This document shows positions 1 through 5,222 of a stretch of 5,222 nt of DNA, piece by piece. The translations under genes and the position numbers were made by a program. The stretch lies in assembly GCA_022574065.1 (NCBI GenBank), contig JACZST010000151.1, positions 1 through 5,222 of the forward strand. The letters are read 5' to 3'. Within the stretch, counting starts at the first letter, position 1; the number at the start of each line of letters is the position of its first letter. Under the pieces are notes generated by a model that made no database searches, had not been told where the DNA came from, and saw nothing but the letters and a program-made list of their open reading frames with translations. The DNA comes from Acidobacteriota bacterium (GTDB taxonomy: Bacteria; Actinomycetota; Acidimicrobiia; Spongiisociales; UBA5794).

Positions 1-1248
1 GACCATCTCGGGTGATACGTCGATGCCGAGGAGGCTTCGCTCCGGGTAGATCGTTCCGAAGTGAACCAAGTCGAGCCCGGTCCCGCAGCCCACTTCGAGA
101 GCACTGCGGAAGGGCAGCCGCTTGACCTCTTCGCGGAACGCCTGTCGAATCCGCTGAAGGATCGGGTTCGCCCAGTACCGGTTGTCGAACTCATTCGCAT
201 CTTCATCGAAATATGCGCCCACCCGCTCGTAGTACTCCTCGGGGATCTGGGTGGGGTCTTTGAACATCTGCCATTGGCACTTCTGCCGCTTGTCGGGGTC
301 GCGATCGGTGTCGGGGTACACCGGAGGGTCGATGACACGGACGGGATAGCCGAAGCGATCTATCGGCATCTCCTCCATCAGCACAATGCAGTGAGCACAG
401 TAGAGACACACCCCTTTCTGGTAGTGGTTCCAGGATGCCTCCTCCTGGGACACCCCCCAGTTGTACGGGGGTTCCATCCGGGCCGGGGTGTTCTCGATCC
501 AGTCTCCGCGGATGATGCGCTGGCCCGACCCGCAGGGGTCGAAGCGGATGATGAAACGGTCTTCGGTCTCGATGAGCTCGAAATCCCCGGTTCGCTCGGG
601 ACCCACCAGGTGGCCACGCATCGCCTCACACGCCACCAGCATCAGAGTCTCAAGCCCTTCGTCCCAGGGATGCTTGTCAATATCGAATTTCTCATAACGC
701 CACGCAAACAACGGAAGCAGCAGCTTCTGATACATGTCGACGATGCCCTGGCCGCCGAACCGCTCCTGGATCTCAGACATGAGGCCGTAGGTGTGATCAA
801 CGTCCCGATCGTGGGTCTGACGCCAAGTCTCTTTCATGGTGCCGAGCGCTTCGATGGCGCCATCCACCTCTTCGCGATAGATGTGGGCAAGGAGAGTCCG
901 CTGCTGCTGCTTGTACAGGTCCCAGTGCTTGTGCGGTATCCATGGGGACCCGTCGGGCAGCGCGATCTTCTCCACGATGTCGGCGTTGATGGCCTCGATC
1001 TCGTCCGCCGGTACACCCTTCTCCTTGACGAAGCCGTTGAGGTCGTTGATCCATTGCCGGTACAGGATGAAGCACACGTTGGCTTCGTCGGTGAAGTGGT
1101 CGGCGAGGTCGGCGGCGTGGTCCCAGTTGCCTACTGTCACGGCCTCTTTGATCTTCCGGTAGGTGGAGATTTTCTGGTCTTCCCACGAGCCGAGCCGCAC
1201 CCGTCGGCCGAGGATGTCGGAGAACTCGATTCTGGTTTCTGTCGTCAT
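1..1248 (-). CDS. Two-part protein: cysteine-motif N-terminal region of unknown family plus class I SAM methyltransferase domain (3' end outside window)
   Basis: The frame is open from an ATG at 1248 to the left edge, giving 416 residues without a stop; the C-terminus is missing. The end seen, about residues 337-416, is the start of a class I SAM-dependent methyltransferase: an acidic/aromatic lead-in (YFDEDANEFD, about 345-354), the glycine-rich SAM-binding motif I A383-LEVGCGTG-391, and the motif II acid D410 in LLGIDVSPEMV. The first ~335 residues are a separate region that I do not recognise. It is rich in Trp, Tyr, Asp and Glu, has no signal peptide or membrane segment, and holds FDPCGSG (C239) and CLYCAHC (C281, C284, C287), followed by an IDRFGYPVRVIDPP stretch. 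C-x41-C-x2-C-x2-C could bind a metal or a cofactor (inference). It is probably cytoplasmic. The start is supported by AGGAGG six bases upstream. The methyl acceptor is unknown. The gene is divergent from the isomerase-like gene at 1392. Confidence 0.85.
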   Translation of the reverse strand, partial: MTTETRIEFSDILGRRVRLGSWEDQKISTYRKIKEAVTVGNWDHAADLADHFTDEANVCFILYRQWINDLNGFVKEKGVPADEIEAINADIVEKIALPDGSPWIPHKHWDLYKQQQRTLLAHIYREEVDGAIEALGTMKETWRQTHDRDVDHTYGLMSEIQERFGGQGIVDMYQKLLLPLFAWRYEKFDIDKHPWDEGLETLMLVACEAMRGHLVGPERTGDFELIETEDRFIIRFDPCGSGQRIIRGDWIENTPARMEPPYNWGVSQEEASWNHYQKGVCLYCAHCIVLMEEMPIDRFGYPVRVIDPPVYPDTDRDPDKRQKCQWQMFKDPTQIPEEYYERVGAYFDEDANEFDNRYWANPILQRIRQAFREEVKRLPFRSALEVGCGTGLDLVHFGTIYPERSLLGIDVSPEMV

Positions 1249-1254
1249 GGGCTG

Positions 1255-1260
1255 CCTCCT
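1255..1260 (-). promoter_or_regulatory. Shine-Dalgarno of the methyltransferase-fusion gene
   Basis: On the minus strand AGGAGG lies six bases before the ATG at 1248. It is a near-perfect anti-16S match with good spacing and fixes this start. Confidence 0.75.
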
Positions 1261-1282
1261 CGCTCCCTCTTGCTCACCGCAC

Positions 1283-1296
1283 CGGCAACGTTTCCA
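1283..1296. promoter_or_regulatory. Putative LacI-family operator-like site in the 1249-1391 divergent spacer
   Basis: CGGCAACGTTTCCA fits the LacI-family consensus TGNAANCGNTTNCA at 8 of 10 fixed positions. The right half CGTTTCCA is complete and the left half is degraded. The nine bases CGTTTCCAG recur, on the other strand, in the second divergent spacer (4252-4260). The site lies 95 bases before the isomerase-like ATG (1392) and 34 bases before the minus-strand ATG (1248), so a bound repressor could affect either gene. No regulator gene is in the window, and one degenerate half makes chance similarity quite possible. Confidence 0.25.
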
Positions 1297-1302
1297 GGTC
1301 GC

Positions 1303-1310
1303 ACTATAGT
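1303..1310. promoter_or_regulatory. ACTATAGT palindrome, possible shared -10 element
   Basis: The perfect 8-base palindrome ACTATAGT reads TATAGT on both strands, one mismatch from the sigma-70 -10 consensus TATAAT, and is the most AT-rich spot in a GC-rich spacer. In the plus direction CCGGCA at 1282-1287 would be a poor -35 with a 17-base gap. In the minus direction no convincing -35 is seen. A TTGACG at 1319-1324 has no -10 at the right distance. The rest of the 143-base spacer shows nothing else I can support. Confidence 0.25.
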
Positions 1311-1378
1311 CTCTGGGCTTGACGCGCTGAGAGGCGGGGCCGAGGTTGCCGGGGTCGGCGATAGTCTGCCGGGGACGC

Positions 1379-1382
1379 GGAG
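1379..1382 (+). promoter_or_regulatory. Probable Shine-Dalgarno of the first isomerase-like gene
   Basis: GGAG lies nine bases before the ATG at 1392. A second purine run, GAGGA at 1386-1390, is only one base away from that ATG and would better suit the in-frame ATG at 1407 (16 bases, rather far). An in-frame TAG at 1362-1364 limits any start further upstream. Confidence 0.45.
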
Positions 1383-1391
1383 ATCGAGGAA

Positions 1392-2822
1392 ATGACATAC
1401 GACCGTATGCGAGCGCATTCCGCCACAGCCGTGCTGTTGCCTTACTGGACGTTCTGGGAGGCGAGTGCGGGCGGCGCGACCTTCCGCACCGAGCGCGAGG
1501 GCATGCTGGCGGACGTGGTCGCCGCGCTCGGCGATGCCGGCGCGAGCGTGGTGTGGCAGGGCTTGATCGATTCGAGCGAGACGGGAGAGGCGGCGGCCCG
1601 TGAGATCGAGGACTCCGGTGCGGATGTTGTGCTGGTCGTGCAGTCGATGGCGGTTCCACCCACCTACACAACGGCCGCTCTGGACCGGCTCCTCGAACTC
1701 CCGGTAGTTGTGTGGGCCGCTCAGAGAGGAACGACGCTGCGGCCGGAGTTCGATGCGTGGGACATCACCCGCATGGGAGCGACGGTCGGCACCCCCATGC
1801 TGACCAACGTGCTGGGGCGCCAGGGACGACCATACGAACTCATCGTGGGCGCCCAGGACGACGGTACCACCCTCGATGACGTGGTGCGGGCGGTACGGGC
1901 GGGAGCGGTAGCCCGGGCCGTCGGCAGGGCCCGCATCGCCCGGGTGGGAGTGCCCATCGCCGGGTACGCCTGCGTCGACGTAGACGGCGACCATCTCAAC
2001 CGAGCGACCGGCATCGAGTTGGTTTCGGTCCACCCGGCCGAGATCCGCAACCTCTACCGGGAGGCCACCGACATCGACGGTTTGGAGGCCGAGGTTGCGG
2101 CTGCCTTCGACGTAGAAGTCGAGGACGCCGATGTACGAACGCGGTCGCTGCGGCTGGCGGCGGCGTTGGAGAGGCTGGACCGGGAACAAGCCTTCGATGC
2201 CGGCGCAATGAACTGCCATGTGCAGGAGATCCGGTTTGGCGACGAGCCCGGCATCACTCCGTGCTTCGGTCTGGGTCGGGAGACCACGCGCGGCATTCCC
2301 TGGACCTGCGCGGGCGATGTGGTCACTGCGGTAGCGATGCTGGTCGTCAAGCGCCTGAGCGGGGCCGCTCTCTATCACGAAGTCGAGGCCATCGACTTCG
2401 ACACCGGCGAGGTCGTTCTCGCCAACTCGGGAGAGCACGACCTCAACTGGTGTACCGACGGCACCCGGCCCCGGCTGCAATTGAATCCGTGGTTCGCTTC
2501 GGATGCGATGACCGGAGCAAGTGCGTGGTTTGAGCTTCCATCCGGGCCCGCCACCCTGGTGGGGTTCACGCCCCATCACACCGAGCCGAGCGGGTTCCGC
2601 CTCATCGCCGCCGAAGGCGATGTAACGGCGCGCTCATTCCCCGACAGTCCAAGCGTGGGAGGGGCCTTCCGCTTCTCCGGGGAGGAGCCAGTGGAGAAGG
2701 TCTGGCAGCGCTGGGTCGAGGCCGGGGTCAACCACCACAGCGCCGCCGGCCCCGGGCGCTTCGCCGATCAGGTCGCAGCCATTGCCCGTTTCCTGCGCAT
2801 CGGTTTCAGGCGGGTCTCATAG
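1392..2822 (+). CDS. L-fucose/L-arabinose isomerase superfamily protein (paralogue A)
   Basis: 476 residues, complete and ended by TAG. It belongs to the superfamily of L-arabinose and L-fucose isomerases, metal-dependent cytoplasmic aldose-ketose isomerases. The N-terminal half has alternating hydrophobic strands and glycines (for example ADVVLVVQSMAVPP), as expected for the Rossmann-like domains. The C-terminal half has NCHVQE (274-279), TCAGDVVTA (D309), YHEVEAIDF (E330), LANSGEHD (345-350) and a terminal NHHSA (H448, H449) matching the HH near the C-terminus of AraA. Aligned by eye on AraA, E330 and the terminal His pair look like kept metal ligands, but the Glu expected in C-E-G-D is Ala307. 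Substrate and even isomerase activity are therefore uncertain. There is no signal peptide. It is clearly homologous over its whole length to the facing gene at 2825-4234, sharing GxPIAGY, NCH, GIT-C-G, GDV-TA and C-terminal HH. The ATG at 1407 is an alternative start, five codons shorter. Confidence 0.85.
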   Translation: MTYDRMRAHSATAVLLPYWTFWEASAGGATFRTEREGMLADVVAALGDAGASVVWQGLIDSSETGEAAAREIEDSGADVVLVVQSMAVPPTYTTAALDRLLELPVVVWAAQRGTTLRPEFDAWDITRMGATVGTPMLTNVLGRQGRPYELIVGAQDDGTTLDDVVRAVRAGAVARAVGRARIARVGVPIAGYACVDVDGDHLNRATGIELVSVHPAEIRNLYREATDIDGLEAEVAAAFDVEVEDADVRTRSLRLAAALERLDREQAFDAGAMNCHVQEIRFGDEPGITPCFGLGRETTRGIPWTCAGDVVTAVAMLVVKRLSGAALYHEVEAIDFDTGEVVLANSGEHDLNWCTDGTRPRLQLNPWFASDAMTGASAWFELPSGPATLVGFTPHHTEPSGFRLIAAEGDVTARSFPDSPSVGGAFRFSGEEPVEKVWQRWVEAGVNHHSAAGPGRFADQVAAIARFLRIGFRRVS

Positions 2823-2827
2823 GACTA
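2820..2827. other. Convergent stop codons two bases apart (TAG-GA-CTA)
   Basis: The plus-strand gene stops with TAG at 2820-2822 and the minus-strand gene stops with TAG (CTA on the plus strand) at 2825-2827. No intergenic terminator can fit, and I see no stem followed by a T-run within about 80 bases on either side. Transcripts of the two genes must overlap, or termination must occur inside coding sequence. Confidence 0.85.
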
Positions 2828-4234
2828 GACCGGGGTGTAGGCGATGCCGAGCATCCGGGCAGTCAGCCGTAAGATGTCGCCGTGACGGCCCGGCAGCACT
2901 GCCGCGTGATGGGTGGCGCCAGCCTCGCACCACCGGGTAAAGCTCTCCTCGACGGGGCCCGAGCCGAAGCGGAACATGCCGTTGGGGCCCTCCATCCTGT
3001 GGTGCTTGGAATCGAGGATCTCGCCTTCGGCACCCACCAGGACCCACCCACCGGTCGTCTCCGCGGGGGACATGCTGATCAATGTGGCCGGTCCCTTTGC
3101 GAGCTCAAACGCAACCGCCGTGCCCGGGCCGTGGTCTCCCATGTAGTGGTCCTCGGGAAGGAGCCGGACCGGCGACTCCTGGGCCCGGATCGCCAGGTCG
3201 CCTTCGCCTCCGTTGGCGACGAGTACCCAGTTCCCCGGGAAGTCGAGCTGGTAGAGCTCGCAGTAGAGGGCTGCGCCGGCCACATGCTTACCTATGAGGA
3301 GGGCGATAGCCGTAGGCACGTCTCCGGTGCACGAGAAGGGCGTACCGCCTTCGCTGCAGCGGGAAACTCCCAGGCAGGCAGTGATCCCCACGTCGGGATT
3401 CCATCGCAGGACATCGCTGTGGCAGTTCACGGTTCCGGCCGCGACCTCGTGCTCGGCGCACAGCCGATCCAGTGCGAGGGCAAGGCGGGCGGACCGGGCC
3501 AGGGTCTCGTCAGTTACTGCCGAAGCGTCGTACCGGTCGCGCAGGTCGGTGACTGACTCTTCCACTGCCGCTGCGTCTACGGCTGCGAAGGCAGCGCTCA
3601 GCTCGGCGCTGCCCACATCGACGATCTCCACTCCCAGGCTTTCCAAGGCGGCTGGTGACGCCTCCACGTCGAGGTATCCGGCGATCGGCTTCCCTATCGC
3701 CAGGAGACGTGACCCGCGGACCCGGCCGGCTGCGGCTGCGGCCCGCAGCAAGCCGGCCAGCGGTGCCTCGAACCCGGAGGAGCCCAGCCACCCAATCACC
3801 GTCGTGAAGTCGCGGCCCTCGCGCACGAGCACGTTCGTGAACATGACGAGCCCAACGAGCAGGCTGCGGCGGGTTGCTTCCTCGGTGGTGTAATCGTCGG
3901 GGACCGTGTCCAACTCCTGTGCCCCGACGGCGAGAATCGGCACCCGGGGCAGGTCCCGGATCGCCTCCCATCCGTAACTGGGCGGGGCAGCCATCGTCGG
4001 GGCGAACACGATCACATCCACTTCTGCGGCGGTGAACTGCTTCGCAGCACGACGCCCTGACTCGTCCGAGTCGACTACTCCCGGATAGGTCACCGATCCG
4101 AAGTTCTCCAGGTGCTGCCCGATAGCTTCGGCGTACGCAGTTCGATCCTGCCGGAACTCGGGAGGCATGGCGGTATCGAACAGGCCGAAGTAGACGGATA
4201 GCTGCCCGATGCGCAGGCCGGTGGGAGAGGCCAT
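2825..4234 (-). CDS. L-fucose/L-arabinose isomerase superfamily protein (paralogue B)
   Basis: 469 residues from the ATG at 4234. It is a full-length homologue of the facing gene at 1392-2822, but well diverged. Visible landmarks: a strand-rich N-terminal half with DVIVFAPTMAAPPSY, GKPIAGYLDVEA in the middle, NCHSD (270-274), SCTGDVPTAIALL (D305), YCELYQLDF (E326), LVANGGEGD (N341-D346) and ATHHAAVLPG (H442, H443). As in paralogue A, the Glu of the usual C-E-G-D motif is replaced, here by Thr303. Where paralogue A has H349 in NSGEHD, this protein has Gly345. E326 and the terminal His pair are kept. It is probably a cytoplasmic, metal-dependent sugar isomerase or relative; the substrate cannot be read from sequence. 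The frame stays open upstream to 4564, but that stretch lies opposite the ceramidase-family gene. The homologous N-terminus (LRIGQLSVYFGLFD) and AAAGGA four bases ahead favour 4234. Confidence 0.85.
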   Translation of the reverse strand: MASPTGLRIGQLSVYFGLFDTAMPPEFRQDRTAYAEAIGQHLENFGSVTYPGVVDSDESGRRAAKQFTAAEVDVIVFAPTMAAPPSYGWEAIRDLPRVPILAVGAQELDTVPDDYTTEEATRRSLLVGLVMFTNVLVREGRDFTTVIGWLGSSGFEAPLAGLLRAAAAAGRVRGSRLLAIGKPIAGYLDVEASPAALESLGVEIVDVGSAELSAAFAAVDAAAVEESVTDLRDRYDASAVTDETLARSARLALALDRLCAEHEVAAGTVNCHSDVLRWNPDVGITACLGVSRCSEGGTPFSCTGDVPTAIALLIGKHVAGAALYCELYQLDFPGNWVLVANGGEGDLAIRAQESPVRLLPEDHYMGDHGPGTAVAFELAKGPATLISMSPAETTGGWVLVGAEGEILDSKHHRMEGPNGMFRFGSGPVEESFTRWCEAGATHHAAVLPGRHGDILRLTARMLGIAYTPV

Positions 4235-4238
4235 GGAG

Positions 4239-4244
4239 TCCTTT
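4239..4244 (-). promoter_or_regulatory. Shine-Dalgarno of isomerase paralogue B
   Basis: AAAGGA on the minus strand ends four bases before the ATG at 4234. It decides this start over the upstream ones in the same open frame, which would run into the divergent gene. Confidence 0.5.
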
Positions 4245-4252
4245 CGTCGCGC

Positions 4253-4266
4253 TGGAAACGATTCTG
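4253..4266. promoter_or_regulatory. Putative LacI-family operator in the 64-base divergent spacer
   Basis: TGGAAACGATTCTG fits TGNAANCGNTTNCA at 8 of 10 fixed positions, with a complete left half TGGAAACG and the central CG. It begins 19 bases from the start of isomerase paralogue B and ends 33 bases before the ceramidase-family ATG, within the only space available for the promoters of both genes. It shares nine bases (CGTTTCCAG on the minus strand) with the site at 1283-1296. The spacer also has weak -10-like hexamers (CACAAT at 4268-4273 plus; CAGAAT at 4266-4261 minus) and a short CCAC/GTGG inverted repeat (4267-4278), none convincing alone. Confidence 0.35.
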
Positions 4267-4289
4267 CCACAATCGTGGTGTGAGCTTCC

Positions 4290-4296
4290 GGAGGAG
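4290..4296 (+). promoter_or_regulatory. Shine-Dalgarno of the ceramidase-family gene
   Basis: GGAGGAG lies two to four bases before the ATG at 4299, which is close but strong. An in-frame TGA at 4281-4283 rules out any longer N-terminus. Confidence 0.65.
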
Positions 4297-4298
4297 CT

Positions 4299-5222
4299 AT
4301 GCCCGAGTACCTCAATGCTGGTGTCGGTCGAACAGATATAACTCCCGCGGTCCCGATTGACCTCGTTGGATACTCGCGACGCTGGCAGGCCGCCACCGAG
4401 GTGCGAGCGGGGCTCACCGCAACCGCCCTCGTCATCGACGATGGGGACACCCGAGTCACGCTAATGGCCCTCGACCTTCCGATCGTCCGGCCCGGGGATG
4501 CCGCCGTCATGCGGAACGCGGTCGCTGCGGCGGTGGACAGCAAACCCGACAACGTCCTCATCAACGTCAGTCACACTCATGCCGGCCCCCACACGCACAC
4601 CGGCGGTGTGAAGATTGGCGGCGATCAGCGCGGCCACTCCGACAACGAGCTCCGATACATCGAAGAGCTGCCGGCACTCGTGGTGCAATCGGCCGAGGCA
4701 GCCGTTGAGAAGATGGAGCCGGTGCGAGCGGGTGGCGGAGTCGGTTCTTGTGATTTGGCGGTGAACCGGCGAGAGCGGACCCCGGACGGCCGCACCATCC
4801 TGGGATGGAATCCGAAGGGTATCTGCGATCGGGAGGTTGGAGTACTTCGCATGGATCGACCCGATGGCAGCCCGTTCGCAATCGTTGTCAACTATGCGTG
4901 TCATCCCGTGGTCGTGGGGCCGGAAGACCTCGCGGTCAATCCCGATTTTCCGGGACCGATGCGCGATCTGGTGGAGAAGGTGAGTGGAGCGATATGCCTG
5001 TTTTTGCAGGGAGCGGGCGGCAACGTTCTCCCCCTTCAAGGCTTTTTCGACCACACCGGACCCGAGATCGCGTTCGGGGAGCGGCTGGGAATCGAGGCTC
5101 TCCACGTTGCCGCCGGGGTCGAGACGACGCCCACCTCGGTCGAGAAGCTGGACTATGGGTCGGTGACGCCGATATCGCTTTACCGCCGCCGGCCGACCGA
5201 CCCCTTGCCCGAGCAGAGACTA
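4299..5222 (+). CDS. Neutral/alkaline ceramidase-family hydrolase, N-terminal part (3' end outside window)
   Basis: 308 residues are seen, open to the right edge; full-length members are longer. It matches the N-terminal domain of the neutral/alkaline non-lysosomal ceramidase family, zinc amidases that split N-acyl bonds. Landmarks: GRTDITP (10-16), the metal-binding SHTHAGPHTH (91-100), NYACHPVV (H202 as a likely second zinc ligand), NPDFPG (214-219) and QGAGGNVLP (237-245). In characterised ceramidases such as the Pseudomonas enzyme, the catalytic Ser sits in a GDVSPN-like segment; here the corresponding place reads GNVLP with Leu244, so ceramide hydrolysis is doubtful. The remaining zinc ligands would lie beyond the window. 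The N-terminus is polar and starts almost directly at GRTDITP, with no signal peptide, unlike secreted bacterial ceramidases; a cytoplasmic role is inferred. The gene is divergent from isomerase paralogue B across 64 bases. Many environmental proteins with this annotation have no known substrate. Confidence 0.85.
   Translation, partial: MPEYLNAGVGRTDITPAVPIDLVGYSRRWQAATEVRAGLTATALVIDDGDTRVTLMALDLPIVRPGDAAVMRNAVAAAVDSKPDNVLINVSHTHAGPHTHTGGVKIGGDQRGHSDNELRYIEELPALVVQSAEAAVEKMEPVRAGGGVGSCDLAVNRRERTPDGRTILGWNPKGICDREVGVLRMDRPDGSPFAIVVNYACHPVVVGPEDLAVNPDFPGPMRDLVEKVSGAICLFLQGAGGNVLPLQGFFDHTGPEIAFGERLGIEALHVAAGVETTPTSVEKLDYGSVTPISLYRRRPTDPLPEQRL

Noticed and set aside
1319..1324. TTGACG as a -35 element
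   Set aside because: No acceptable -10 hexamer lies 16-18 bases downstream; the nearest AT-containing hexamer (GATAGT, 1360-1365) is about 35 bases away.
61..1395. 444-residue open frame on the plus strand
   Set aside because: It lies antisense to the methyltransferase-fusion gene, shows no recognisable motif, and lacks a good ribosome site. The minus-strand frame carries clear methyltransferase motifs and a strong Shine-Dalgarno. Long antisense frames are common in GC-rich DNA.
1245..2579. 444-residue open frame on the minus strand
   Set aside because: It is the antisense shadow of isomerase paralogue A. Its composition is Arg/Gly/Pro/His-rich and low in structure, with no family motif. 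Its equal length to the other antisense frame is coincidence.
2740..2780. GC-rich run with CCCGGG as a terminator stem
   Set aside because: It is inside coding sequence, forms only a short palindrome, and has no following T-run.
2882..3893. Plus-strand open frames opposite isomerase paralogue B (2882-3556 and 3294-3893)
   Set aside because: They are shadows of the minus-strand gene, with shuffled Arg/Ala/Ser composition and no motif.
4235..4564. N-terminal extension of isomerase paralogue B to an ATG at 4564 (579 residues)
   Set aside because: It would cover the spacer and the first ~90 codons of the ceramidase-family gene on the other strand. The extra residues are Arg/Thr/Ser/Ala-rich without family similarity, whereas homology to paralogue A begins just after the ATG at 4234.
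4461..5105. Minus-strand open frame of 214 residues
   Set aside because: It is antisense to the ceramidase-family coding region, which has clear motifs and a strong ribosome site.

Overview
The window is a GC-rich bacterial stretch with strongly G/C-biased third codon positions, dense gene packing and Shine-Dalgarno-led starts. This suggests a high-GC environmental bacterium, perhaps Actinomycetota (Acidimicrobiia-like) or Chloroflexota. The taxonomic guess rests on composition and gene content only and is weak. There are four protein genes, two of them cut by the window edges. No RNA gene, CRISPR array or mobile element was seen.

Layout: (1) 1-1248, minus strand, 3' end off the left edge: a two-part protein with a cysteine-bearing N-terminal region of unrecognised family joined to the beginning of a class I SAM-dependent methyltransferase domain. 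(2) 1249-1391: a divergent intergenic region with a LacI-type operator-like sequence and an ACTATAGT palindrome. (3) 1392-2822, plus strand: a protein of the L-fucose/L-arabinose isomerase superfamily. (4) 2825-4234, minus strand: a second, diverged member of the same superfamily, facing the first with only two bases between the stop codons. (5) 4235-4298: a 64-base divergent spacer with a second, better LacI-type operator-like sequence. (6) 4299-5222, plus strand, 3' end off the right edge: the N-terminal part of a neutral/alkaline ceramidase-family hydrolase with no signal peptide.

How the genes may fit together (inference): two sugar-isomerase-like paralogues beside a zinc amidohydrolase-like enzyme, with related operator-like sites in both divergent spacers, look like a small carbohydrate or amide-linked-compound catabolic locus. 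The two isomerase-like proteins share a non-standard active-site motif (C-A/T-G-D where C-E-G-D is expected), and the ceramidase-like protein lacks the expected nucleophilic serine. The usual enzyme names may therefore mislead: these could be sub-families with different chemistry or substrates. The methyltransferase gene may be unrelated to the other three, although it shares an upstream region with the first isomerase-like gene.
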